Shown: positions 1-10,434 of the stretch, piece by piece | How the letters are laid out: every line of letters begins with the position of its first letter | Position numbering within the stretch: the first letter of the stretch is position 1 | Assembly (NCBI RefSeq): GCF_016919385.1 | Contig: NZ_CP070351.1 | Location: 744,001-808,000 of the forward strand | DNA from: Gordonia sp. PDNC005 | GTDB taxonomy: Bacteria > Actinomycetota > Actinomycetes > Mycobacteriales > Mycobacteriaceae | Length of the DNA: 64,000 nucleotides | Direction of reading: 5' to 3' | The notes under the pieces: model-generated | Database searches by the model: none | The model's input: the letters and a program-made list of their open reading frames with translations, nothing else | What the model was told of the DNA's origin: nothing | Made by a program: the position numbers and the translations under genes

Positions 1-250
1 CCGCCGACGTGCGGTCGACGACCCCACGGTGAGCGGCGGCCGCCACCCGGAGACGACCGATCGAGGTCATGTGATGCTCGGCCGACAAATACACGGATCT
101 CGCGTGTGGAATCCACAGACCTTGCGCGGTCTTGCGGCGGATTTGGTCGTCGGTGAGGCCCAGTTCGCGTGCCTGGTTCAGTGTGATGACCCCGTCGTGG
201 TCGGCGAGGAACTGAGCGGTCCGAACCGCCTCGGACGATTGTGTCCCCAT
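1..250 (-). CDS. AbiEi/DUF559-type HTH protein, N-terminal part only
   Basis: The gene runs off the left edge, so only the first 83 residues are visible. They start at an ATG (MGTQSSEAVRTAQFLADHDG) and read through without a stop. The segment resembles the N-terminal winged-helix domain found in AbiEi-type antitoxins and in actinobacterial DUF559 proteins: a helix-rich stretch (ITLNQARELGLTDDQIRRK), then a GLW-IPHARSVY strand region that usually introduces the wing. A complete DUF559 protein lies at 26585-27445. The C-terminal domain is outside the window, so antitoxin and nuclease-like roles cannot be told apart. Confidence 0.7.
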   Translation of the reverse strand, partial: MGTQSSEAVRTAQFLADHDGVITLNQARELGLTDDQIRRKTAQGLWIPHARSVYLSAEHHMTSIGRLRVAAAAHRGVVDRTSA

Positions 251-295
251 ACTCGGTTAGACGCACAAAACGGGTGAACGGTTCCGTCTGCTCTT

Positions 296-342
296 ACTTC
301 GGCACTCCAACCGGGCGCAGAACCCGGCCTGAGTGCCGAAGT
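296..342. terminator. Strong inverted repeat downstream of the SRPBCC gene
   Basis: Perfect 12-bp arms ACTTCGGCACTC (296-307) and GAGTGCCGAAGT (331-342) flank an inner CCGGG/CCCGG pairing. The structure starts just past the stop codon of the minus-strand SRPBCC gene and ends before the start region of the minus-strand gene at the left edge. It fits a terminator. No clear T-run follows on the minus strand. Confidence 0.6.
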
Positions 343-346
343 CGGG

Positions 347-844
347 TCAGAACGTGGCGAAGTGTTTGATCGTGTCCGTGCGGACCATTCCGAAGGCGCC
401 GTTCGCAATCGGACCTGACAGGAACGGGGGGAGGCCCGCGCCGGCCAGTTCCATCGCGAACTTCCACACCAGGCGAGTGCCGTGCTCGGCGGGGGAGACC
501 TCGGTGTACTCGCCGAACTTCTTCAGGCCTGGAATGTTCGCCTGTACGCCGTGGAAGGCGTGGCGGTAGGTCGACGACGCCCTGTCCTCGTCCCAGATGA
601 AGAACACCTCGTCCATCTTCACAAGCCCGGGCGCCAGCGCGATCGACCGAGTGGTGCCGGCATGATGCGGTTCCGGGGAGGTGTAGGTGACCGACGACAG
701 GGCGCGGCACCAGTCCAGGGTGTTCTGACGTGTGAACTCAGCCCACGCGACCTCCGGCGCGACAGGCAACGTCACGTCGATCGTGTACTTCATGGGGGCG
801 GCGTCGAAGAACGGTTCGTCGAATGAGTCGAGGTCGTAGGCCAT
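347..844 (-). CDS. SRPBCC (START-like) family protein
   Basis: A 165-residue protein with the pattern of polyketide-cyclase/START-like SRPBCC folds. An early strand (KYTIDVTLPVAPEVAWAEFT) is followed by a helix, alternating strands (TTRSIALAPG, KMDEVFFIWDED) and a long C-terminal helix containing MVRTDTIKHF. Members bind hydrophobic ligands in a deep cavity; the ligand cannot be read from sequence. The start MAYDLD was chosen because upstream in-frame sequence runs into the divergent regulator. The promoter region shared with the XRE gene at 985 holds palindromes, so the XRE protein may control this gene. That link is inference. Confidence 0.7.
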   Translation of the reverse strand: MAYDLDSFDEPFFDAAPMKYTIDVTLPVAPEVAWAEFTRQNTLDWCRALSSVTYTSPEPHHAGTTRSIALAPGLVKMDEVFFIWDEDRASSTYRHAFHGVQANIPGLKKFGEYTEVSPAEHGTRLVWKFAMELAGAGLPPFLSGPIANGAFGMVRTDTIKHFATF

Positions 845-907
845 GGGGCGCAGTGTAGGCGATCGGACCGCGACGGCGTTGCGCAGACCGGCACCTGCGT
901 CGACCTC

Positions 908-934
908 GTATTGTGTTGCGCCGCAACACGATAC
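908..934. promoter_or_regulatory. 27-bp near-perfect palindrome between divergent SRPBCC and XRE genes
   Basis: GTATTGTGTTGC (908-919) and GCAACACGATAC (923-934) form 12-bp inverted arms with one mismatch around a 3-bp centre. A second imperfect palindrome (CGCACA/TGTGCG) abuts it at 934-951. Size and symmetry fit an operator for a dimeric HTH protein, most simply the adjacent XRE regulator. Confidence 0.55.
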
Positions 935-984
935 GCACAACATGATGTGCGGACAATGCGTTGTGAGTCGGCCAGCATGAAGGG

Positions 985-1350
985 GTGAGTACACCGCGGT
1001 GGGGATCCCTCGAATGGGACACGTACGCGTACTCGTTCGGCCACCGGCTGCTCGTGGTCCGTAAGGAGTGCGGCTACTCGCAAGAGCAGCTCGCGGAGCG
1101 CAGCGGGATGCACCGCAATCAGATATCCAACCTCGAGCGGGGCACCAGCAACCGGGAACCGTTCGTCTCCGACCCCCAGTTGTCGACGGTCTACCGTCTG
1201 GCGCGGGCCCTGGACGTCCCGCCCGCATATCTGCTTCCCGATCTCGAGCAGCAAGTTCGTCCCCGCTCCACCGAGCAGGCGTCGTCCGACGCGTTGTCCG
1301 TAGTCGAAATGCGTCTCCGCGACGACCTCGAGTTCCTCCGCCGGCCGTAG
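985..1350 (+). CDS. XRE-family transcriptional regulator
   Basis: A 121-residue protein with one Cro/C1-type HTH at about residues 20-75. The recognition region reads YSQEQLAERSGMHRNQISNLERG, shown here only to mark the fold, and is followed by the usual helix RLARALDVPPAYLL. The C-terminal 35 residues are charged with no recognised sensor domain. It starts at GTG behind an AAGGGG-like ribosome site. It is divergent from the SRPBCC gene, with a palindrome in between, so autoregulation and control of that gene are likely but not shown. The gene is convergent with greA and separated from it by a hairpin. Confidence 0.85.
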   Translation: MSTPRWGSLEWDTYAYSFGHRLLVVRKECGYSQEQLAERSGMHRNQISNLERGTSNREPFVSDPQLSTVYRLARALDVPPAYLLPDLEQQVRPRSTEQASSDALSVVEMRLRDDLEFLRRP

Positions 1351-1374
1351 ACACAAGACGCAACGCGGAAACGA

Positions 1375-1413
1375 CTCAGCGGCACCGGACGAGTGATGTC
1401 CGATGCCGCTGAG
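1375..1413. terminator. Hairpin between convergent XRE and greA genes
   Basis: Perfect arms CTCAGCGGCA (1375-1384) and TGCCGCTGAG (1404-1413), with an inner CGGAC/GTCCG pairing, lie in the gap between the two convergent genes. It is well placed to terminate both transcripts. There is no long T-run on either side. Confidence 0.65.
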
Positions 1414-1422
1414 AAGGTCGTG

Positions 1423-1914
1423 TCAGGAGTGGTACGGCTCCGCGCTGACCAGCGTCACGCTGATCTTGGCGCCACTGGGGACCGTGTACTCGCGCGTTTC
1501 GCCGACCTTGGCGTCGATGATCGCGCCGCCGAGCGGTGAGCTCGGCGAGTAGATCTCGAGGTCGCTGGCCGAGCTCTCTTCGCGCGTTGCGATGAGGAAC
1601 GTCTCGGTGTCGGACTTGTCACCGTCGAAGTAGACGGTGACGACCGAACCTGGCAGTGCGACGCCCGACTGGGTGGGCGCCTCGCCGACCTTGGCGTTGT
1701 TGAGCAGGTCCTGCAGCTGGCGGATGCGCGCCTCCTGCTGACCCTGCTCGTCACGGGCCGCGTGATAGCCGCCGTTCTCCTTGAGGTCGCCTTCTTCACG
1801 ACGCTCGTTGATCTCGGCGGCAATGACTGGACGATTCGCGATGAGCGAATCCAGCTCGCCCTTCAAGCGCTCGAACGACTCCGGCGTCAACCATGTAACG
1901 CGGGTATCAGTCAT
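1423..1914 (-). CDS. greA: Transcription elongation factor GreA
   Basis: A 163-residue protein with both GreA domains. The N-terminal coiled coil (about residues 8-75) carries the acidic tip in [20 protein letters not shown]. The C-terminal FKBP-like domain (about 85-160) ends with the typical [14 protein letters not shown] segment. GreA binds in the secondary channel of stalled RNA polymerase and stimulates cleavage of backtracked RNA. The ATG is preceded by a good AGGAG site. The order greA, DUF4307 gene, mca is the one I recall from M. tuberculosis Rv1080c-Rv1082, with a transporter gene inserted here. Confidence 0.95.
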   Translation of the reverse strand: MTDTRVTWLTPESFERLKGELDSLIANRPVIAAEINERREEGDLKENGGYHAARDEQGQQEARIRQLQDLLNNAKVGEAPTQSGVALPGSVVTVYFDGDKSDTETFLIATREESSASDLEIYSPSSPLGGAIIDAKVGETREYTVPSGAKISVTLVSAEPYHS

Positions 1915-2012
1915 TGTGATCTCCTTTTGCTGTCCGCGAATTGGACTGCTCTGAATGCAGCAACACGACCCCTCGCGAGGCCGTGCACGAGTCATCCTAT
2001 CATTCGTGTGTT

Positions 2013-2762
2013 TTATGGCACACGGATGCTCGACTGCTGCTGCGCTTCGAGGGCCTCCCGGTATGACGGCTCCGCCCGCTTGAGGTGACCGACGACGGCG
2101 TACGTCAGGGGCATCACCACGACCTCGACCAGCGTCTTCCACACAAAACCGATGACGACGTAGTTGATGAAGTCCGACCATGTGGCGATACCGATCGCAG
2201 TGGCGGCAATCGAGCAGAACACCAGCGTGTCGAAGAACTCGCCGACCACAGTCGAACCGATGAGGCGCGCCCACAGCCTGCGTTCTCCGGCGCGTTCCTT
2301 CATCTTCACCAGGACGAGCGAGTTCAGCAGCTCGCCGACCACGTATCCCGCCAGGCCTGCGGCGACGATCTGGGGGACCGAGCCGAGCACACCTTCGAAA
2401 CCCGACTGGTTGTCGTAGAAGTCTGCGGCAGGAAGCTTGATCGCGATCCAAAAGCACAGGGACGCGAGGAGGATCACAGCGAAGCCCGCGGCGATTGTGC
2501 GTCGCATCGCGCGGAAGCCGTACACCTCGCTGATCACGTCGCCGATCACGTAGCTCAGCGGGAACAGGAAGAAGGCGCCGTCGGTGACGAGACCGTTCAC
2601 GTGAAGCGGACCGAGGTCGAAATGCAGCCAGTCGCCGAACAGCACGACGGCCTTGGTCGCGGCGATGTTGCTGATCAGCATGACGCCGACGAACAGGGCT
2701 GTCAGGATCGGGAAGTACGGGCTCGAGAGTCGAGCGAAGACCGCCTTGTTGACGGCGCTCAT
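2013..2762 (-). CDS. yhhQ: Queuosine-precursor transporter (YhhQ/VUT family)
   Basis: A 249-residue membrane protein with about six hydrophobic segments and the family hallmarks [15 protein letters not shown] (about residues 68-82) and the late GEFFDTLVF segment. YhhQ proteins import preQ0/preQ1-type bases that are turned into queuosine in tRNA, so the gene points to salvage. The start ATG overlaps the stop of the upstream DUF4307 gene by 4 nt (ATGA), so the two are probably translationally coupled. No queuosine biosynthesis gene is in the window. Confidence 0.85.
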   Translation of the reverse strand: MSAVNKAVFARLSSPYFPILTALFVGVMLISNIAATKAVVLFGDWLHFDLGPLHVNGLVTDGAFFLFPLSYVIGDVISEVYGFRAMRRTIAAGFAVILLASLCFWIAIKLPAADFYDNQSGFEGVLGSVPQIVAAGLAGYVVGELLNSLVLVKMKERAGERRLWARLIGSTVVGEFFDTLVFCSIAATAIGIATWSDFINYVVIGFVWKTLVEVVVMPLTYAVVGHLKRAEPSYREALEAQQQSSIRVP

Positions 2763-3241
2763 GCGGCCGGCTTCAGGTACGGCGGAACGGTCGCGGTGCA
2801 GCCGAACACCTCGCCGATCACCGCGGGCTGCGAGGTCAGGACCTCGGTCTTCGCGCCGACCTGCGTCTCGCTGCCCGCGGGGATGAGGACCTCGCGGCGT
2901 CCGACCTCTGAGCCGTCCTGTGCGCGTGCCCGCACGACGCAGGCGACTGCTTCGTCGGGATTGCTGCGATTCACGGTGTACTGCACGGAGACGGTGTCGG
3001 ACGACAGGATTTCGAAGGCCGTTGCGCTGCCGGAGACTTCCGGGTCGGCGAACTGTGTGTAACCGGCGTACGCCAGTCCGACACCCGCCACGACGACCAA
3101 CGCCGACAGTGCGTAGAACCACCGCTTCTTGCTCGACGACGACTGTTCCACCGGATATGTCGCACGTGGGCCGCTGCGGGGAAACGTGGACTCATCCTCG
3201 GCTGGGCCGGGCTCGACACTGCCCCCGTCTGAACTGCTCAC
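2759..3241 (-). CDS. DUF4307 membrane-anchored protein
   Basis: A 160-residue protein with a polar N-terminus, one transmembrane helix at about residues 41-62 ([20 protein letters not shown]) and an extracytoplasmic domain of about 95 residues. That domain contains two conserved-looking cysteines (ACVVRAR, FGCTATV). It matches the DUF4307 family found next to mca in mycobacteria (Rv1081c-like). The function is unknown. It is divergent from mca across 48 bp and overlaps the downstream transporter gene by 4 nt. Confidence 0.85.
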   Translation of the reverse strand: MSSSDGGSVEPGPAEDESTFPRSGPRATYPVEQSSSSKKRWFYALSALVVVAGVGLAYAGYTQFADPEVSGSATAFEILSSDTVSVQYTVNRSNPDEAVACVVRARAQDGSEVGRREVLIPAGSETQVGAKTEVLTSQPAVIGEVFGCTATVPPYLKPAA

Positions 3242-3289
3242 GTGTCAATACCTACCATGAGTAGGAACAGCTAGCGAAGGTGAGGAAGC

Positions 3290-4171
3290 GTGAGCGAACA
3301 CGCGAACGGTCTGCGTCTGATGGCCGTGCACGCACATCCCGATGACGAGGCCAGCAAAGCTGCTGCGACGCTGGCCAAGTACGTGGCCGAGGGTCACGAA
3401 GTGATGGTGGTGACGCTCACCGGCGGTGAGCGCGGCGACGTGCTGAACCCGGCGATGGATCGTCCGGGCGTGCTGGAGAACCTTCCGCAGGTGCGTCGTG
3501 ACGAGATGGCGGCCGCGGCGAAGGTGCTCGGTGTGCAACATCACTGGCTCGGTTACGTCGACTCGGGACTGCCCGAGGGCGATCCGCTGCCACCGTTGCC
3601 CGAGGGCTGCTTCGCTCTCGTCCCGAATGAGGAGTCGACGGGCAAGCTCGTCGAGGTGATCCGCGACTTCCGGCCGCACGTGATCGTCACGTATGACGAG
3701 AACGGCGGCTACCCGCACCCGGACCACATCAAATGTCACGAGATCTCGGTTGCGGCGTTCGACGCGGCGGGCGACCCCGACGCGTACCCGGAGGCGGGGG
3801 AGCCGTGGACCCCGTCGAAGCTGTACTACACCCACGGTTTCATCCGTGCGCGGATCCTGCGGTTCGCCGAGGAGTTCGGAAAGAACGGTCAGGACAATCC
3901 GTTCGAGGAATGGCTCAGCCGCTGGAAGACCGACCAGGGCGACATGATGGCCCGCGTGACCACTCAGGTGACCTGTGGGGAGTACTTCCCGCAGCGTGAC
4001 GACGCCCTGCGTGCGCACGCGACCCAGGTGGACCCGAATGGATTCTTCTTCGCAGTTCCCCTTGAGTGGCAGCAGCGCCTCTGGCCCACGGAGGAGTTCG
4101 AGCTCGCGCAGACCCGCGTGAAGACGGCGATTCCCGAGACCGATCTGTTCTCCGGAATCGAGCAGTCATGA
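3290..4171 (+). CDS. mca: Mycothiol S-conjugate amidase
   Basis: A 293-residue zinc amidase of the PIG-L/MshB fold. Mca cleaves mycothiol S-conjugates, giving a mercapturic acid for export and GlcN-inositol for recycling. The metal motif HAHPDDE is at residues 14-20 and the distal [11 protein letters not shown] near residue 142. [17 protein letters not shown] is typical of the Mca/MshB branch. The length and the GTG start behind AAGGTGAGG fit the family. It overlaps the next small membrane-protein gene by ATGA, the same pair as Rv1082-Rv1083. It implies that the organism makes mycothiol. Confidence 0.93.
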   Translation: MSEHANGLRLMAVHAHPDDEASKAAATLAKYVAEGHEVMVVTLTGGERGDVLNPAMDRPGVLENLPQVRRDEMAAAAKVLGVQHHWLGYVDSGLPEGDPLPPLPEGCFALVPNEESTGKLVEVIRDFRPHVIVTYDENGGYPHPDHIKCHEISVAAFDAAGDPDAYPEAGEPWTPSKLYYTHGFIRARILRFAEEFGKNGQDNPFEEWLSRWKTDQGDMMARVTTQVTCGEYFPQRDDALRAHATQVDPNGFFFAVPLEWQQRLWPTEEFELAQTRVKTAIPETDLFSGIEQS

Positions 4172-4476
4172 GTCTGCACGCGTTGGCCGGTGCGGCCGCT
4201 GTCGTCGCCGCGGACCAGGAACCCCGCGGCCCCGAATTCGGCAAGGCGTCCCCGCTCGGCCTGCTCATCATCGTGCTGCTCCTGGTGGCGACGTTCCTTC
4301 TGATCCGGTCGATGAACCGTCAGCTCCGCAAGCTGCCCGAGAGCTTCGACACCGAACATCCCGAAGCCGACCAGAAGTTCGACGAGGGCACCGACGCAGC
4401 GGCTGCTGACGAAGCCGCTCCGGCCGAAGGCGCTCCGGATCCGTCCGACGCCGGTCCGCCGCCGAAAGACACCTGA
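4168..4476 (+). CDS. Small single-span membrane protein downstream of mca
   Basis: A 102-residue protein with one strong transmembrane helix at about residues 31-47 ([19 protein letters not shown]), followed by a basic stretch and an acidic, Ala/Pro-rich tail. It corresponds by position to Rv1083. The start ATG overlaps the mca stop by 4 nt, so it is probably co-translated. No catalytic motif is visible; a role as a membrane partner of Mca would be only a guess. Confidence 0.8.
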   Translation: MSLHALAGAAAVVAADQEPRGPEFGKASPLGLLIIVLLLVATFLLIRSMNRQLRKLPESFDTEHPEADQKFDEGTDAAAADEAAPAEGAPDPSDAGPPPKDT

Positions 4477-4490
4477 CTCCATCCCGTGTG

Positions 4491-4535
4491 AGAATCCCAC
4501 CTGCTTGTTGGTCGAGCCGGTGGGATTCTTTGTTG
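4491..4535 (+). terminator. Rho-independent terminator of the mca operon
   Basis: Perfect 11-bp arms AGAATCCCACC (4491-4501) and GGTGGGATTCT (4519-4529) with a 17-nt loop are followed by TTGTTGTG. It begins 15 nt after the small membrane-protein stop. Confidence 0.85.
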
Positions 4536-4644
4536 TGCAGCGGAATTCCGGAATCGCCTGAACTTGAATCCGACTTCAATTACGTTCGTGTGGTGACCCC
4601 GATCACTCTGTGGGGCGCGTCGAACGAGTGAGAGGCCCGGTTGC

Positions 4645-6159
4645 ATGGTCAATGTGGCGGCGATCGTCTGGGAGAACGCGGCGGCAGATCCGACGCGGGT
4701 TGCGCTCCGGTCGGCACGAGGGGACCTGACCTACGGTGACCTGCGCGATCTGAGTGGTCGCGTCGCCACTGCGGTCCGGGCGGCAGGCCGCCGGCCGCGC
4801 GAACGAGTCGTGTTCATCGCGCCGACGATCATCGAGTTCCCGATCGTCTACTACGGTCTGCACGCGGCAGGCGTCAGCGTGATCACGATGAACACCATGG
4901 CTACGGCGGCGGAGATCGGGTACGTCCTCGACGACTCCGGGGCGTCGCTGGTGATCGCATGGCACGAGTGCGCCGGATCCGCCGAAGCGGCTGCAGCAGA
5001 GCATGGGCTGCCCTTCTGGCTGATCAACGACGGCGCCGTGTTCAACGATCAGCCACTCGCGAAAGCGCACGATCACGAGCCGGACGACACCGCCGTCATC
5101 CTGTACACGTCGGGGACAACCGGACGACCGAAGGGCGTTGAACTGACCGCAGCGAACCTCGTCGACACCACGGCGTCGTTCACACCCGTCCTCGGACTGA
5201 CCTCGGACGACAGGTTCGGCACCGCCCTGCCGCTGTTCCACGTGTACGGGCAGGCCGTCATCATGAATCTCACGTTGGTATTGAACGCGTCGTTGTCCCT
5301 GCTGTCGCCATTCGACCCGACCGCGATGATCGAGCTGGTTCGCAACGACAGGCTGACCGCGCTCGCAGGCGTCCCGACCATGTGGAACGCGATGCTTCAG
5401 GCGTCCGACGGTTATGGTCCCCGCGACTTCGAGCAGCTCCGCCTGGCCACGTCGGGTGGAGCCTCGTTGCCCGTCGAAGTGATGCGCGCGTTCAATGAGC
5501 GGTTCGACTGCGCGATCCTCGAGGGCTACGGCCTCACTGAGTCGACGGGGGCGGCGAGTTTCAACGACATCCACCGCATCCTGAAGCCGGGAACGGTGGG
5601 GCCGGCGCTGCCGGGCACCTCGATCGAGGTCCGGGGCCCGGATGGCGGCATGCTTCCCGCAGGGGAGGTCGGGCACGTCTACCTCAAGGGCCCAACGATC
5701 ATGAAGGGCTACTGGAACCGGCCCCAGACCACCGCAGAGGAACTGCGCGACGGGTGGCTCACCACCGGCGACCTCGGGAAGCTCGACGACGACGGCTACC
5801 TCAGCATCGTCGATCGTGCAAAAGACCTGATCATCCGTGGTGGGTACAACGTGTACCCGCGGGAAGTCGAGGAAGTGCTCTACGAGCATCCCGATATCGT
5901 CGAAGTCGCGGTCGTCGGCGTGCCGGACGATCATTTCGGCGAGGAGGTCGCGGCCGTGATCGCCTTGCGGCCCGGAACGACGGCCACGGTCGACGGCATT
6001 CGGACGTGGGCGAAGACGCAGTTGTCGGCCTACAAGGTGCCGCGACTGATCCAGTTCGTCGACACCCTTCCGAAGGGCGCGACCGGCAAGATCTTGAAAC
6101 GGGAGATCAACAGGGACGCCATCCGGGCGTCGGTCGCCGGGACGAGTGCCGATGGCTGA
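4645..6159 (+). CDS. Acyl-CoA synthetase (AMP-forming, class I adenylate-forming)
   Basis: A 504-residue ANL-superfamily ligase that activates a carboxylic acid through an acyl-adenylate to the CoA thioester. The P-loop motif YTSGTTGRPKG is near residues 153-163, GYGLTE near 294, TGDLG near 374, and the catalytic lysine lies in KGATGKILKR near 477. The length fits medium/long-chain or aryl-acid ligases; the substrate is not readable. It heads an operon with a TetR gene (8-nt overlap) and a phosphotriesterase-like lactonase gene, suggesting that it activates the hydroxy-acid released by lactone opening. That substrate link is inference. Confidence 0.9.
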   Translation: MVNVAAIVWENAAADPTRVALRSARGDLTYGDLRDLSGRVATAVRAAGRRPRERVVFIAPTIIEFPIVYYGLHAAGVSVITMNTMATAAEIGYVLDDSGASLVIAWHECAGSAEAAAAEHGLPFWLINDGAVFNDQPLAKAHDHEPDDTAVILYTSGTTGRPKGVELTAANLVDTTASFTPVLGLTSDDRFGTALPLFHVYGQAVIMNLTLVLNASLSLLSPFDPTAMIELVRNDRLTALAGVPTMWNAMLQASDGYGPRDFEQLRLATSGGASLPVEVMRAFNERFDCAILEGYGLTESTGAASFNDIHRILKPGTVGPALPGTSIEVRGPDGGMLPAGEVGHVYLKGPTIMKGYWNRPQTTAEELRDGWLTTGDLGKLDDDGYLSIVDRAKDLIIRGGYNVYPREVEEVLYEHPDIVEVAVVGVPDDHFGEEVAAVIALRPGTTATVDGIRTWAKTQLSAYKVPRLIQFVDTLPKGATGKILKREINRDAIRASVAGTSADG

Positions 6160-6790
6160 CGGCACGACTGTCAAAGAGCCGCCTGCGACGGCGCGTGGCG
6201 CGCGTACCCGCTCTGCGTTGATCTCTGCGGCACGCATCGTCTTCGAGCGTGACGGGTTCCTCAACTCGCGCCTCACGGACATCACGGCGGAGGCGGCCTG
6301 CTCGACGGGATCGTTCTACACCTACTTCGCCACGAAGGAGGACGTCTTCTTCGCCGTGATGGAGCGGGCGCGCGACGACATGTTGCACCCGGGAGTACAC
6401 CACCAAGCCCCCGACGACGATCCGGTCGCCGTCATCGAGGCGAGCAACCGGGCGTACTTCGAGGCCTACCAGCGCAATGCGCGACTCATGATGCTGCAGG
6501 AGCAGGTGGCGACGATCAACGCCGACTTCCGTGCGTCACGCATCGAACGTGGTGAGGCGTTTGTGGAGCGGAACGCGCGAAGCATCAAGCGGATGCAGGA
6601 CGCCGGTCTCGTCGACGAGACGCTCGAACCGATCATGACTGCTCGAGCGCTGTCGGGCATGGTCGCGCGCCTCGCATATCACCACCTCGCGCTCGGCGTC
6701 GACGGCGACATCAACGACCTCGTTTTCACCAGTACGAAGCTCTGGGCCAACGCGCTCGGGCTGACCCCGAGGATTGACCCCTCCCACTGA
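6152..6790 (+). CDS. TetR-family transcriptional regulator
   Basis: A 212-residue regulator with an N-terminal TetR HTH (about residues 18-65). The tell-tale segment is LTDITAEAACSTGSFYTYFATKED. The ligand-binding C-terminal domain is helical and variable. I chose ATG at 6152 over an in-frame GTG at 6146 because it is the stronger codon with GGGACGAG at usable spacing. It overlaps the ligase gene by 8 nt and sits 14 bp before the lactonase gene, so it probably controls its own operon in response to a pathway acid or acyl-CoA. Confidence 0.88.
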   Translation: MADGTTVKEPPATARGARTRSALISAARIVFERDGFLNSRLTDITAEAACSTGSFYTYFATKEDVFFAVMERARDDMLHPGVHHQAPDDDPVAVIEASNRAYFEAYQRNARLMMLQEQVATINADFRASRIERGEAFVERNARSIKRMQDAGLVDETLEPIMTARALSGMVARLAYHHLALGVDGDINDLVFTSTKLWANALGLTPRIDPSH

Positions 6791-6804
6791 AAGGCACGTC
6801 AAGC

Positions 6805-7764
6805 ATGAGCACCATCCAGACCGTCACCGGGCCGATCGACTCCAGTGAACTCGGACGAACCCTCGTCCACGAGCACGTCTTCATTCTCAACACCGAACAC
6901 AAGGAGAACTACCTCACCGACTGGGACGAAGAACAGCAGATCGCGGACGCGGTCGAAAAGCTCACCGAACTCAAAGCGATCGGCATCGACTCGATCATGG
7001 ATCCGACCGTGCTCGGCCTCGGCCGATACATTCCTCGGATCAAGCGGATCGCCGAGCAGATCGACCTGAACATCGTGGTCGCGACCGGTCTGTACACGTA
7101 CAACGACGTCCCGTTCCAGTTCGAGTACCGCGGTCCCGGGACTCTCGTCGAGATGCCGGAACCGCTCACCGAGATGTTCGTCAAAGACATCACCGAGGGC
7201 ATTGCGAACACGGGTGTGCGCGCCGGGATTCTCAAGTGCGCGATCGAGCATCAGGGTCTGACACCGGGTGTGGAGCGAGTGATGCGCGCCGTCGGTCAGG
7301 CGCACGTGCAGACCGGGGCGCCGATCACCGTGCACACGAACCCGGCGGCCGGCACCGGTCTGATCGCGCAGCAGGTCCTCAAGGAAGAAGGCGTCGATCT
7401 GAGCAAGGTGATCATCGGCCATTGCGGTGACAGCAACGACATCGACTACCTGTGCAAGGTCGCCGACAACGGTTCGATGCTCGGCATGGACCGCTTCGGG
7501 CTCGACGTGTTCAACCCGACCGGCGAGCGCATCACGACGATCATCGAGCTGGTGCGTCGCGGCTACGTCGACAAGATCACCCTCGCCCACGACGCGAACT
7601 GCTTCATCGACTACTTCAGCCCCGAGCACAAGCATGCGATCGCGCCCAACTGGAATTACACCCACATCAGCAAGGACGTCATCCCGGCACTGTTGGACGG
7701 CGGCGTCACCGAGGCGGACATCAACACGATCCTCGTGACCAATCCCCGTCGGCACTTCGAGTGA
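6805..7764 (+). CDS. Phosphotriesterase-like metal hydrolase (probable lactonase)
   Basis: A 319-residue TIM-barrel amidohydrolase of the phosphotriesterase family. The binuclear metal ligands are all visible: HEH at residues 22-24, the bridging lysine in GILKCAIEH (about 144), histidines in ITVHTNP (about 176) and IIGHCGD (about 205), and the aspartate in TLAHDAN (about 262). Family members of this size act as lactonases, with promiscuous phosphotriester activity. Its place behind an acyl-CoA ligase and a TetR gene supports a lactone-degradation unit over organophosphate detoxification. AAAGGCACG precedes the ATG. Confidence 0.87.
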   Translation: MSTIQTVTGPIDSSELGRTLVHEHVFILNTEHKENYLTDWDEEQQIADAVEKLTELKAIGIDSIMDPTVLGLGRYIPRIKRIAEQIDLNIVVATGLYTYNDVPFQFEYRGPGTLVEMPEPLTEMFVKDITEGIANTGVRAGILKCAIEHQGLTPGVERVMRAVGQAHVQTGAPITVHTNPAAGTGLIAQQVLKEEGVDLSKVIIGHCGDSNDIDYLCKVADNGSMLGMDRFGLDVFNPTGERITTIIELVRRGYVDKITLAHDANCFIDYFSPEHKHAIAPNWNYTHISKDVIPALLDGGVTEADINTILVTNPRRHFE

Positions 7765-7788
7765 GCCGGGTGGCCTGGAGCTAGGAGA

Positions 7789-7841
7789 ACCCCGGTTCGG
7801 CGGTCACGGCGAGGAGGCCCACTCGGCCGAACGCCGGGGGT
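7789..7841 (+). terminator. Hairpin terminator after the lactonase operon
   Basis: ACCCCGGTTCGGC (7789-7801) pairs with GCCGAACGCCGGGGGT (7826-7841), with a 2-nt bulge. The right arm is followed by TGCTGTTCTT, a weak T-rich tail. It lies 25 nt after the lactonase stop. Confidence 0.65.
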
Positions 7842-8126
7842 GCTGTTCTTCGCCTGTCGGCCGGAGTGCTCGGCCATCGCGATGCCCAGGCTTCCGAGCG
7901 TGAGCATCTTCGCGGTGGAACCCTTGCTCATGACCCGCACTGCCGCCAGTTGGGGCGTGCCGACAGATTCGACGAATCAGTGGCCATCGCGCGCTTCCTT
8001 CGGGCGATTCGTCAACGGACGTCGGACCACGATAAGCGATGAATGTCGGGTCGCAGGGTGGTTTGCCCGCTCACCGGGACCGGTGGATCGGGGCCGTGTC
8101 GCTCACACTGGGGAATGATGGAGACC
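7842..8126. other. Intergenic region, no confident gene
   Basis: Between the terminator and the DUF255 gene I see no gene that I trust. A minus-strand frame from ATG at 7930 begins MSKGSTAKMLTLGSLGIAMA and reads leftward through the terminator. It lacks a convincing ribosome site and overlaps the hairpin, so it is more likely chance. The last 100 bp should hold the promoter of the DUF255 gene. Confidence 0.4.
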
Positions 8127-10121
<1,995 letters not shown>

Positions 10122-10149
10122 TGGCCTTTCGGCTCGCGCGTCGCCCTCC

Positions 10150-10297
10150 TGCTTCTTGAGCGCGCGCCGTCCTCCTGCTCCTTGAGCGAGCTTGCGAGTC
10201 GAAAGGTGTTCGGGTGCAGGGCCTTTCGACTCGCTCCGCTCGCTCAAGGAGCAGAAGGTCGCGGCTCGCTCAAGACCCGTTTGCGAGTCGAAAAGGT
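10150..10297. repeat. Composite palindromic repeat (GCTCCTTGAGCGAGC family)
   Basis: Two inverted copies of one unit face each other at 10175-10206 and 10222-10254, able to form a long hairpin; both carry the core CTCCTTGAGCGAGC or its complement. A third, degenerate copy follows at 10261-10297 and a fragment precedes at about 10150-10165. The same unit occurs inside tsaB at 60806-60900 and a weaker relative near 35695. It fills most of the 313-bp gap before the FAD dehydrogenase gene and may also act as a terminator for the DUF255 gene. Confidence 0.8.
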
Positions 10298-10434
10298 GCC
10301 AGAGAAGAGCATTCTCAGGCCCGATGTGGATCGATCGATCAGATGTCGGTTATGGTGTCGTCGACATCACACCGCGAACGACCTTTGCGGTAGCTCACCC
10401 TCGACACGCGCGGGGAGCAGGAGGAGTGCGACAC

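Noticed and set aside
2085..3062. Plus-strand frame of 325 codons opposite the YhhQ and DUF4307 genes
   Set aside because: The minus-strand products have family motifs and coupled starts. The plus-strand product is a His/Asp/Arg-rich shadow.
8043..8126. N-terminal extension of the DUF255 protein by 28 residues
   Set aside because: The added residues do not match the family start MNRLA, and they overlap what should be the promoter. Starts at 8115-8127 are better.
10150..10297. Possible CRISPR array in the repeat cluster
   Set aside because: Copies face each other and have no unique, evenly sized spacers, and there are no cas genes in the window.
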